Assembly (NCBI GenBank): GCA_002224055.1
Contig: AZLU01000044.1
Span: forward strand, 97,665-161,664
From: Pezizomycotina sp. ARF18
Lineage: Eukaryota > Ascomycota
DNA: 64,000 bases
Reading direction: 5' to 3'
The notes under the pieces were generated by a model, which was given only the letters and a program-made list of their open reading frames with translations, ran no database searches and had not been told where the DNA came from. Below, piece after piece: positions 37,480 to 48,219 of the stretch; position 1 is the stretch's first letter, and each line of letters opens with the position of its first letter. The translations under genes were made by a program, and so were the position numbers.

Positions 37480-38997
37480 CTATAACGTGAATGACCTCCT
37501 CGTTCTCCGATATACTTCGACGTCTCGTACCTCTTCCCCTGAAAGCCACACGCCCCAATTACCTGGCTCAGATCCCCGCTGGGGTAGCTCGTTCATATCC
37601 CACTTCAAGCTCTTGAAGATATTCTCCCGGGTTTCAGCAGTTATCAACTCCCCGTGGCATTTCTCCTGCACCACCTAACATCCTTTCCATATCAGCCTCC
37701 GTGTAACCCGTCGCAATAAGGACAACTTCGTCTCCACAGATCGGCAGCGTGTCCTCCACTCCCGACGATCCGGGAGATCCCAAACCTGGGTGAAAATACA
37801 AATATCAAAGTAAGGATCGTAAGGCCGGAAGTAACCCGTTTTGTGTAAGGTGTGGTAGTATTCCGTATTCGTCGCGACTTCATGGCGTGCATGGGCCTCT
37901 CGACGAGCTGGCCGAAGGGTTTTCGGGAGAGCGCGGCGGCGGCGGCCAGGGGAGTCGAGGGGCGGCCTTGGTACTTCGGGCGATGAGAGGAGGTGGAAGG
38001 TTGCTTTGGGGAACATGTAGGCGAGTGGCACCAGACGCCGGCGGGGGAGGGAGGCTTCGGCGCGGCTCCGAGGATGAAGATGCGCATGGGAGGCGCTATG
38101 GTTTTAAGTCGCGGATGCTGCGGACCGGCGCCGGAGGGCTCGGGTGGAGGTAATATCGCGATGCTATAGTGTTGTCATTCCATGTTAAATTGTTTTAAGA
38201 TTTAAGGGGGGGCATTAAACCTACCGCTGAAGCTTTTTAAACCTTAGACCCGTCAACCTCCCATCCGTATAGTGTACGGACTCAATTCGCTAATACAGAT
38301 CCATATACGGATACGTCAGCTTCGTCGCATGCCGAAGGCTCCGCTCGTCGTCGTGCGCCACGAACTGCCTCGTGTACAAAAGACATCCAATTCGACAAAT
38401 TTATGTATCGTCGTCCATCCTTCCGCGTCTCGAACTCCGGAAAGTCCCTCTCGGACAAAAGGTCGTGCTGGTCCTCGTTGATCTCTCGCAGCGTGTCGCA
38501 GACCAGGACGTGATTGTGGTAATCCGCCTGCCAGTGCTCCTCCGAGCAGTACACCGGTATGCCGCAGTCGGGACACTCGAACTTCAGCTCGTGGCTGCCA
38601 CTTCGTGTTTTACTTTGTGCGGCACGGCGCGTTCTGCCTTATCCGCGCGCCGATGGAGCGTATAGCGGGGATGGGCGATTTTGAGAACGAGTGGAAGAGG
38701 TTGTCCTGCGCTAGTATGGGATCTTCGGTTCCTCTTGATCTCTGGCGGGTTCGTCGAGGATCGGCGAGACCCAGGGGAAATTGGCTTCGGGTACTTTATC
38801 GTCCTTGCCCTTCCTCTTGAGCATGGAAATATGCTCCTGGTTTGGAGAGCTGCCGGCGAGCTCGAGATCGAGGGTGTGAGGCATGCTGCTTCGGATTGGC
38901 AGGAGAGGCGCGTCCGAGGCGACGGTGCCCTGTACCTGCACCTAGTCCGGCCAATTGAGCGGGCAGTTCTGCCGAACGAAGTAGTGAAGGACCGCAT
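37480..38997 (-). CDS. mss51: MSS51-like zf-MYND mitochondrial protein
   Basis: Homologue of yeast Mss51, a mitochondrial translational activator and assembly coordinator for COX1. Start at 38997: MRSFTTSFGRTARSIGRTR is Arg/Ser-rich and free of acids, consistent with a matrix-targeting sequence. Then come DNLFHSFSKSPIPAI and the MYND zinc finger FECPDCGIPVYCSEEHW ... VC (38600-38515), with the CxxC, C, H and C ligands in place. After it, CDTLREINEDQHDLL and RDFPEFE are typical of the family. An intron at about 38159-38220 leads to the PMRIFILGAR block (about 38085). The C-terminus reads FDICIFTQVWDLPD and then ENIFKSLKWDMNELP ... GNWGVW, stop at 37480. Single-base frame changes are frequent (for example 38945, 38700, 38600, 38400, 38060, 37870 and 37670). 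The start is the least certain part. Confidence 0.85.
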
Positions 38998-39732
38998 TGC
39001 TCTACGAGTTTGGTATTCCTTCGTTTAATTGGGAGTGCGGCGGGGAGGAGGTCCTCGGAACCAACTTAGCCTGAAAAGAAAAACTGCCTTTCTTTTCGAT
39101 ATGCACGTATTAGTATCAATGCACGCCCTCTGAAGTATTTTGAAGAATCGTGGGGAATGAACGGAAATATCAAGGGATACATACACACTCGACTTGTAAG
39201 CAATGTATATTCCTGATAATTTACTATAGCAAGTGTCATAATAGATCGCGAAAAGAAACCACTTGAATCGTAGTTTTCGTTTTTTTTTTTGTGGTGCGAT
39301 AATTTGGTAGATAAAGGGCAGGCAGGTCTCGGTCGTGGGTGTTGTATTGCTTTTTCTATATCACGTTGCCGCAGGGCTGCATAGCGCGAATCACTCATTA
39401 CAAGGTGTCCTGAAAGGTGTCCCCCACAAAGGGGGAGCTGACGGCGGCAGGCATTTTGCCGTCCCAATTAATTGACACATAATACTTTAACACTATTATT
39501 TTATTTCCAACAACGTCAGCATCTTCCATCATACATACTATCGTGACAAAAAGGCTACCTTGTCACCTATTCCTCGACCATTCATTATTCTTCTAATCAT
39601 TTCCCCGTATTACTCATTCGCCGCCGAAGTCGTGTCGCAGCTGCTGCATTTTAAGAGGAAAGCCTTGAGGAGCGAATAATTCGATAACATTCACTTCTGT
39701 CATTGCCGCTACTATTCATCTCCCAGCTCGCC
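38998..39732. other. Divergent promoter region, MSS51-like / Herp-like
   Basis: Shared upstream region of two divergent genes. Frames on the minus strand at 39066-39467 are low in coding character. No specific element is called. Confidence 0.4.
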
Positions 39733-42166
39733 ATGGAGGAATCTGCAGGCTCAGGCCCGTCGGCTCGCAGTACCGTCAACCTACGCATCAAAGTCAACTC
39801 CCCCGCTGAGAACAATACAGATTTGGCGATGGACATCACAATGCGCTATCCTCAAAGGTGGAAGACCTCAAGGGGCAGATTAGAGACCAGATGGCGTCGA
39901 AACCTTCCAAGCAGCAGCAAAGGATCATATTCGAGGACACGTTTTGCAGGATCATCAGACGCTAGGTGATGCTTTCGGTACAGCTGTGGTAAGCTTTGAG
40001 TGTCCGATGGTGATATTAAATTGATTCCGGAACTAGGTTGCTAACAATGGCCACTTTCTACTATGCGCTAGCCCGACGATGATAACCCGCTGGTAATACA
40101 TATGATAGTTCGACCGTCACCTACAGATCGATTCCAGTCCGCATCTGCCCCAGTCACACGTATTCCTACCCCAACGCGAACCATCCCAGGTCCTCAAAAC
40201 CAACAACCCCCTTACAATCACCCTCACTATAACCATCCTCCCGGCTATCACCCTCACCCGTCTCAGAATAACCGACCCAATCCTCCACCTCCTCCTCCGC
40301 TGCCTCAGCAAATGCCACAACCGCCGTTCATGATAGGCCAACCGCCGCCAATGGGTTCCCGCAAGGCCCAATAGGAGCTCCAGGTTTCCAACCGATACAA
40401 TTCTACGGCCAGCCTGGACGGCACCTGGACCGGCACTCGGGTTTCCAATTCCACCACCGTTTTTTAATCCCGCGCAAGCTCAACAACTGTTGGCAGTCCA
40501 GCAAGCGCAAATACAGCGTATCCACAATCAAATAATGCAGCAGCATCAAGCAGCGCACAACGCCGCCGTGCAAGCGAACAACCCGGGACTCCGTGGCAAC
40601 GTTAACAACAGGCCGGTTCCGAGCGTCCAAGAACCTGCACCAACAAGTAGAAATGCGGAAGCTGGGGCAGGCGATGCTGACGCGAACGTTAACAGTACAG
40701 CGGCTCCCCAGCAGCCTTTGTCTCCGCTAGCTAATCAGGCACCAAGCATCGACGCGGAAGCAGCGCGGCGTATCTCCTTTCAAGGGCCAGTGCAGAGCAA
40801 CGCCGCTGCCTCTGCTAGCCAGCCAACTTTAAGAGTTCCATCTCCAGAGGCTTCTGCTAATGCTCGATCCTCGTCGGCACCTTCACGAAGCACTAACGAG
40901 ACAGGCGTTCCAGGACAGGCCGTCCCTCTATATTCTACTCTCCCAACCTCCTCCAACCTCCCCAACTCTCTCAATTCCCGTCGGCGATGTCCTTTACGAC
41001 GTCGTTCGCGCCGGGAGTGATTACTGGCACACGCATTACCGCCCGTGTTTGGTCGTCCATGCCCGGTGGCTCTTCTCAAAGTACTACCCCGACAGGACAG
41101 CAATACTACCTCTTAACGGGGCCCGACGGTCCTAATGCCATCCTCCTTGGTCCTCAGACATCAGCATCGAGCAACATGCCACCTTTCAATCAGCAGTTCC
41201 CACTTCCTCCGCCTTTACCGTTACCTAACCCACAAGTCTTCGCTGCGTTAATGCAGAACCTACGGTCCCGTCGAATAATGAAACAATAATCAGGGCTCAG
41301 CGCGTGCAACGCAGCATATTCTGGCATTTCATAGCTTATATTGCAGGTATAGAGCTCGTGCCTCCGCCGGGCCAGCCGGCACTGACCGGCAACGACATCG
41401 CCGAACGCATTAGGCGACGGATAGGTCACTTTTGGCTGCTTGTGCGGTTGATGATAGGTGTAGCTCTCTTCACTGGCGGAACGGATTGGAAGCGGAACTT
41501 TGTGATCTATGCTATTGCTACGGCTATATTTGGTATGTAGAAATGTTACCCTTTTCTTTGTGATACATCGTTACGGGGCTAACTTGTGCATCTGTAACAA
41601 AAAGTCTGGCAAACCGGAATACTAAATGCATACGTTGGTCCCATCCTGCGAATGTTCAACCCTGATCAGCAGCAACAGCAACGAAACGCTAACAACGCCA
41701 ACGCGAATGCGGCGAATGCGAATGTGAACAATAACCCTGTCGCGAATGCGAATCCAAATCAACCCCCGAACGTACAAGAAGCCGCCGCGCGTCTGGTTCG
41801 TCGGATAACGAGCAGCGAGTAGAGAGGATAAGGGGGTACTTTGACAGCTTCCAGCGGGGTATCTGGATATTCATGGCCAGTCTCATCCGGGTCTCGGGAA
41901 AGGTCGGAGAGGCTCGTGCGGCAAGGCAAAGGGAAGCGCAAGCTCGGCAGATTGCTGCTGATGCCGCCGCCGCGGCCCTCGCCGCCGCTAATGCCGCTAA
42001 CCAAAATGAAGGCGAGCAGCAAGGGGACGGTAATGAACAACAGCAGCAACAGGACGGCGGGAACAATCAGGGTGGTGCTGGTGGTGGTGCGGAAGAGGTT
42101 GTTCAGAATGATGCTCTGATACCTGAGCTTGAGCATGAGGCAGCTCGGGTACCAATTCATATCTGA
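39733..42166 (+). CDS. Ubiquitin-like-domain ER membrane protein (Herp/Usa1-like)
   Basis: Probable scaffold of ER-associated degradation, comparable to mammalian Herp and yeast Usa1, which organise the Hrd1 ligase. Start at 39733. A ubiquitin-like domain follows (VNLRIKVNSPAENNTDL; KVEDLKGQIRD after one frame change; a late strand PLVIHMIVRP at about 40090-40120) with an intron around 39990-40071 inside it. Next is a Pro/Gln/Asn-rich disordered section (40130-41270) with HPHYNHPPGYHPHPSQ. Then come two or three hydrophobic segments near 41310-41660 (HFWLLVRLMIGVALFTGG; VIYAIATAIFG | VWQTGILNAYVGPILRMF). An intron lies at about 41532-41605. The tail is Ala/Gln/Gly-rich with a coil-forming AARQREAQARQIA stretch, ending RVPIHI at 42166. 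This domain order fits Herp-like fungal proteins. At least six one-base frame changes. Confidence 0.65.
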
Positions 42167-43041
42167 TGCATCATTTCCTTGTTTCTTCTTTTTTCTTTCT
42201 TTCTTTTTTGGAAAACAGCGGGCGAATTTGCTCCGTCGACCCCGCCTTCCCTAGCTACCAAACTATGATTTATTATTCTAAAAACTTTATGATCGCGATG
42301 TTGCATTTGTTCACATCTGAATTTATTTTTTCCTTCTTACTTCCTGTTACACAGCGCAGAGCTATTGCATTCGTTTGTTTCCTGAAAAAGCGATTCTTTC
42401 GTGCGGTCTTCGAAGGGTCGAATAACCTTCCTTCAATTGCTTGATTTTGCTGATTCAATACAAATTACCACGTATTAATATTCGGTTCAAACGTTTACCC
42501 TCGCCTTTGAGCATAGATCGTGCCAATTGACAAAACTCTTTCCATGGTTTGCTTCTTTTTCATGTATCACTGGTGAATGGCAGAGCCTATTTATCTAGTA
42601 TCACAGTCTCAGGACGATTCATAGCATTGCTACATTGTAGCGCTGAACAAGTTTACTCGGATTATCGCCGAGGTTGACGTGAAAAGCGGCTAAAATTGAC
42701 CACCCGGCTGCAAGGCGTCCTAAGCTTCGAGCTCCCCCCAAAACCCTATGAAATCTGCGACAAAAAAGCTAGCTAGCTCAACCATCTCCCCCCCAGCCAA
42801 AACCTTCCTCCCACACGTCATCCTCGCCAATCTACCCTAAAGGCAATGTTAACCCTATAAATAACACTCAGATCCCCCATTCCTTCTCCTTTTATACTCA
42901 ATTCTTTAGAACAGCCAGGTCAACTCGATACAGTATAGTCCTCATATCCTCCTCGTTACAATAGTAGTCTTCCAGCGGCAGCTCTCGAAGCACATACACC
43001 TCGACACCGCCGGCGAATCTAGTTCTAGAGAGGAAGTAAAG
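42167..43041. other. Spacer and TFC7-like promoter region
   Basis: No gene seen. A TATA-like CTATAAATAA occurs near 42856, about 185 nt upstream of the TFC7-like start codon, and pyrimidine-rich sequence follows. Confidence 0.4.
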
Positions 43042-43110
43042 ATGCTGGATACGATATATATCGTTCGCCATGGGGTACGTTTCTTACTCACCAAAAATTT
43101 CTTCCGGCAG

Positions 43111-43144
<34 letters not shown>

Positions 43145-43523
43145 CGGAAATAACTAAGGCGGGTTGGGTGTTGAAGCCCTGTTAATGAAATAAAATCCCG
43201 AATAGTTCCGATCGAATTGGGCCGTCTCTCCGCACGGGAGTACAAAGCGAACATCAAGTCACCAACGGGTATCGAAAACGACCCTCCGCTCGTGGCTCAT
43301 GGGTAGACCAGGCGGTCGAAATGGGAGGGAAGTTAATGACGTGGACCCACCCGTCGAACGCATCTTCAGCAGTCCCTTCTACCGCTGCCTGCAGACGCTG
43401 AAGCCGTTCGTGGATAAGACCGGCATGGTGATCGCGGGCGTTGAAGGTGGGCTTAGGTATATTTACATCTTTCCTCACTTTTTTCATTTTCAATATATTT
43501 ATTATTACAATTTTCTAATTAAA

Positions 43524-43560
<37 letters not shown>

Positions 43561-44172
43561 AAAGCGAATGGTTTGGCAAAGCACCATTCGAGCACCCCTC
43601 GCCCGCATCCGCGACGCTCCTTCACGGGTTTTTCCCGCAATTAGACACGACGTACCACCCCGCCGTCACGCCCGCCACCGCGGCGAGTCTATGGCCGAAG
43701 TCCACGACCGCGCCGCGTTCACTCTGCAGCGCCTCATAGACCGCATAGACCACGAGTGGGAAACCACCAAAAAGGTCCGCGATCAATCCTACTATGCTCC
43801 CACGCGGCAACTTCGATAGCGATGGGAGGGCGTTAGTCGGTGATGAGAATTTCGACGTTAAAGTGGGTACTTGTTCGCTGTCGGTGTACAAGCGTAGACC
43901 AAATTCGCCAGCGCGAGATCACGGGGTGCAGATGCCGGCGCTGGGGATACGTGGACGTCAACAAGGAGAAGATACCCGTTTTACCGTGGCGGGGTGGTAA
44001 AGGTGTTGGCGGAGGGTGGGATAGTATTGTGAATGGTGATTGTTCGCACTTGAAGAACGGCGAGGAGAGGAATTGGTGGTTCGACGGCGACGAGGCGTGG
44101 GATTTTCCGTTGAAGAAGGACGATAAGAGTGCGGCTGTGGTAGCGGATGGGCAGCAGCAGGCGAAGATATAG
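43042..44172 (+). CDS. tfc7: Histidine-phosphatase-fold protein, TFIIIC tau55 (TFC7)-like
   Basis: N-terminal histidine phosphatase domain plus a C-terminal part as in tau55/Tfc7 of the Pol III factor TFIIIC. Exon 1 is 43042-43074 and ends in the catalytic RHG. Exon 2 is 43206-43456 (FRSNWAVSP, then VDPPVERIFSSPFYRCLQTL with the second Arg). Exon 3 is 43565-44172 (EWFGKAPFEHPSP, then a SMAEVHDRAAFTLQRLID helix, then LLCSHAATSIAMGRALVG with the second catalytic His). After the phosphatase part come GTCSLSVYKRR and the block NGDCSHLKNGEERNWWFDGD near 44030-44090, as in tau55-type C-terminal domains. All four catalytic-site residues are present, so phosphatase activity is possible, although in TFC7 the role is structural or regulatory. 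Frame changes near 43245, 43325, 43640, 43700, 43785 and 43925. Confidence 0.8.
43457..43564 (+). other. Intron 2 of the TFC7-like gene with T17A23 tract
   Basis: Donor GTATAT at 43457, acceptor AG at 43563-43564. The 3' part is T17 (43524-43540) directly followed by A23 (43541-43563), so the acceptor lies straight after an A run. The tract is palindromic and could form a hairpin. Confidence 0.65.
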
Positions 44173-45132
44173 AGAGTCTCAATTGGTGACTTATGCTTTT
44201 CTTTTCCGCCGTAGTTAGAGTATCTATCTTCGAACAATGTTTCCTTAGATGCATACCAATTGAGCAATGAAATGGAAAGAAGTTGTCAAAACGGCCGCAA
44301 CAGCTTCGCGAATTCTCCATGAGACATGACTGACGGATAATCGCTGTAATAGAAGGCATTTCTCTTCTCATTAATAATAATAATAAGTAATTGCTAGATC
44401 TTGGACCTTCCTTTGAAACTCTCTCTCTCTCTCTCTTTGTCCCTGCTCTGGCGTTAATCGATAGCTCTCTTTGCTCTCTTTGGCTGTTTCTGCTTTGGTC
44501 GAAGGAAGGGTCTTGGTCCTTGGGGCTCTTTTAAAGCGGCCCGGGGTGGAGTTGTCCTGGCAACGCACTGAATTTTTATTTTACAGAGAAATTAAAAGAA
44601 AAAATTTTTTTATTCATAAGGCCAATTTCGTCCAACACCAAAATTTTTTTTTACACAGTTTCTCAATACTTACTTACTTACACCACAACTACTACTGGTA
44701 ACTAACAACCCTCCAGGCTCTATCCTCTATTCCCTCTTCAACCTTCGTCTCCTCGCTCCCTCCCTCAACTCTCATACGTACGTATTCTTCACGAAGAGTG
44801 TACGACGATATATTCGATTCAATTCTATACTATCCTTCTCTTGGATTTCGTTGAAAGAAGAGTTCTTGAACTCGTTTTGTTTACGCTTCTTTCTTTCTTG
44901 ACTTTGAATCCTAAAAAGCTTTTTTTTCGGTCGCGTTGTTTATCTCGGCAAGCCAGAAAAGAAAGAAACCAAAAATAAAATAAAACCGCTCAACCCTATT
45001 TTCCATCATATTGCTCTCCTTGACACGCAACTCTCCACAATCTCGTGGATTACATCTGAAAGGGGAAACCGCTACAGCTTTCCTAACACCCTCCTGGCCC
45101 TACTCTCTCTATATACACACTTGCCTGTTTAC
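44173..45132. other. Spacer, CT repeat and leader of the next gene
   Basis: Contains a (CT)n run at 44419-44437 and an AAT trinucleotide run near 44364-44385. The second half is pyrimidine-rich, with TACTTACTTAC-type sequence, and looks like the promoter/leader of the gene starting at 45133. Confidence 0.4.
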
Positions 45133-47306
45133 ATGGCGAAGTCAACATCATTCGCTCCCTCGGAGCACGAAGATGAACATTACTTTTCCGACGAAGAGGT
45201 CGCCGAGAACGGCATCGTCGATTCTGACAACGAGGAAGCCAACAGTCGCGAGGAAACAGCGACGATGAGGAAGAAGTTTCTTACCTAGAAGAAGAAGAGG
45301 AGGAGGAAGACGAAGATGCACCCGAGTGCGACGAGTCTACCCTGGTCATCAACCTCAGCACGCCAACAATGATGAAGCGGGAAATGGGCAACACGCTCCT
45401 CCTCAACAACGAAGAGCACTTCTACATACCAAACCAAGAATCACCCACTGTTGAGCGCAAGCCTCTGAGAAAGACGAGCAGCGGGAGTCAGCGAAAATAC
45501 CCAACTACCCCGTCGGCAGCGAAAGCAGGTGCAGATGTCCACCAAAAAAGTCACGAGGTCTTCCCTCAAGAACGGCAATGCGGTCCTCTTCCAAAACGGA
45601 TCGCCAACGACGATTGCGCCGGCCAACATGCATTACGCACTGGCTGATGCTGCTCTCAGTACGCCGTCTGCGGCTGGCTTCCCGAGCAATTCTTTGACGC
45701 GGCGAGCCTCGGGTATTCGCTGCCCGGAATGTCAGCAGACGACCTCGAACCGATGGATTCCACCGAAATGATCCGCCAATTCACCAACTTCTCCCCAGAA
45801 AAGACTCCCGGCAAGAAGAACCACAGGAACTGCGCAAGAGAGGAGCGCCAGCAACTTGGCTATTGCAGAAGTCCAGTTCGCTAGTCCTCAAAAATCTCCC
45901 ATGCGTCAGCCGCAGTTTGAGAGGCCGGTTACCCCTACGCAGCGTCGCCCTTCACCAAAACTTATGCCATCCACTATCAAGGAGGAGTCGACAACGGCCT
46001 GAGCGTCCGCAAGGTCCGCAATTCTCCCTCGGACTTTGATCTATCCGATCGTAATGCTAAGCGCATTCGCTCCAAGTCGAGATCGCCCGTCAAGCAGACG
46101 CCTCGCCCTCTTGTGATTCCTACAGAATACGAATCCTACGCTGCTAAGAATATCGACGATGGAACTGAGGAAAAGGAAGAAGAGGAAAGGGAAGCTTCGG
46201 AGACCGTTGCCAATCTTGTCCGTGTCAACTCGAAGACTCCGCGTGAGAGCAGACGCAGGAGGAGACCCTCGAGTTCAGGCAGTTCTCTCGCGAGTTCCGC
46301 GATTTCTCCGCTATCAACCTGAACTCCCTCGCTTCGCTCAAGGAACCCACTAGCGAAGAGAAACAGGAAGAAGTCCCTGCTACTCCGGCCAAGCCCATCG
46401 AAACTGCCCCACCATCCACTTCCCCTCCTCGCCGCCGCGTGCGCCCCAGGAGGTCGATGTCCGGCCCACCTGTTCCTCCCACATTGAAATTCCAGGCACG
46501 GAGCGTAAGCCGAGCCCTGCCGCGGCTGACATGGACGAGATGCGCAATGATATGAGCGAGCTCGTCGCGCGTATCAGCGCCCTGGAAGCGGAACTCGCCA
46601 TCACCAAGTCCCAACTCCATACCTCCCAGCACGCTCACGAGGCCACCCTGCTCGAACTCCGGCGAGAAGAACGCCAGGAGACGCGCCGAGGGCATCATCG
46701 ACTTCATGAAGATGGAATCCAAGTTCATACTGGAAGCCCACATCAGCGCCGTCCGCAAGGAGACCGAGGAAGAGTGCAAGCGCATCTACCAGCAGCCGCC
46801 TACGTCTGCCACTCTCGGCCCCCGCGCGACCAGGTTCCACCGCGAAGCCACCATCGAGCACGACGACGATGATGCCAGGAGCGTCGTCAGCACCAGGTCA
46901 CGAGGTCTATCAGGTCGGTTAACTCTAACGATAACACCATCAGGCCATCGCCGCGCCAACCTCCAGGAGGCCGCCACCTGTCGCTACCAGGGCGGCGGCT
47001 GCTCCTGCAAGGGCCGCTCCTGCTCCTTCGAGGACCAGGGATCCGATCGTGCGGCCTAGCACCACCTTGGGCATGTACGCCGCCCCGGCCCGCACCACCA
47101 GGACTACTTCAACCGAGGGCAGGAAGGTTTTGACTTCGACCACCAGCGCGAGCGTCCTGAACCAGCAGCCTATCGGAATTGCTAAGGGAAAGTTCGATAT
47201 GACCAAGACGAGGCAGCAGGCGGCGGCGGCTTCTACGAGGGGACCTGGAGGCGCGATGAGGCCTGCAATGGTTGGAACTGGAAGACCTGCTGGCGCGAGG
47301 CGATAA
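45133..47306 (+). CDS. Uncharacterised acidic, Ser/Pro-rich coiled-coil protein
   Basis: I do not recognise a family. Start at 45133: MAKSTSFAPSEHEDEHYFSD, followed by a strongly acidic stretch (45160-45340) and STLVINLSTPTMMKREMG. The middle is basic/Ser/Pro-rich with cdk-like SPEKTP, SPQKSP and SRSPVKQTP sites (45790-46100), suggesting a phosphorylated nuclear or cytoskeletal protein. A FRQFSREFRDFSAINL block (about 46280) precedes a coiled coil at 46531-46790 (MRNDMSELVARISALEAEL; KETEEECKRIYQQ). A small intron probably lies near 46914-46943. The tail is Arg/Pro/Ala/Thr-rich (QQPIGIAKGKFDMTKTR) and ends at 47306. The design recalls spindle-pole or microtubule-associated fungal proteins, but this is only a guess. 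Many one-base frame changes. Confidence 0.6.
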
Positions 47307-48219
47307 CAATAAGCTTTTAGCTTTCTCCGAAAAGCTTTGATTATTTTCCTCTTTCTTAAATTAATCATTATTGTCGCCTTTTCTTCTCATTATGTAGCGT
47401 TTTCGATTCTATCAAACACCCTTTTTTTTTTTATTATTAATGACACCTCTACGATCATGAAAGACATGATGGAGGCTTTTTTGTTTTTCTTCTTTCTCTT
47501 ATAGGTTTTTTTTTTCTTATTCTACTGCCTTCGATCGCTCATTATTCTTCGGGGGTTTTTTTTTCTAATTATTGTCGCGGTATCAGTCTTTTCATCGTTC
47601 TGTCATTCATCTGCTTAATAGTGTTTCTGCGTTGTTTTTTTAACATGGGTCTTTGGTCTCTTCACTACTTTGGTAATTTAACGAATGGTTTTCTATTCTC
47701 TTCTCGTTTCTTCTTAAACTTTCATGATGGAAAAATTCCGCCTTTGTCAGATATCCACTCTTGATCGACTTCTTTTCTTTTCGCTTCTACAAAAACAGTT
47801 TGTATCTATTGAGTACCAATTTTCCATTTATGGCCAACAAAAAAAATATTGTTTCTCGACTCAAGTCTCCTGCTCTACATTCCAAACTGGCGTTTTCTCA
47901 GTGACATGGGACCTCCTTCGGAAGTTCTGGTTGCGAGACTGTGACATGGGTTATTTCGTGCTCTTTTCTTCAAAATACATATATCGTTGAGGTATAGAGG
48001 TCTCTGTATGGCAATCCTGAGAATGATTTACACCAACTATATACCAAGTAGTAGCTACTTAGCCGTTGTCTTGCACCCAGCCTCTCTACTAGCAAGCAAG
48101 GGAGAAGTACCAAGTAGCTGTAATTATTATATTTTATTTAGCTCCACTATTTATTCATTTATTTATCCTTATTCTTACCAACTACTACCTACTTACTTAC
48201 CTTTTAATATATAAACAAT
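47307..48219. other. 3' flank of the coiled-coil gene
   Basis: T-rich 3' UTR-like DNA, then AT-rich sequence with TACTTAC-type motifs at 48040-48200. No gene seen. Confidence 0.4.
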
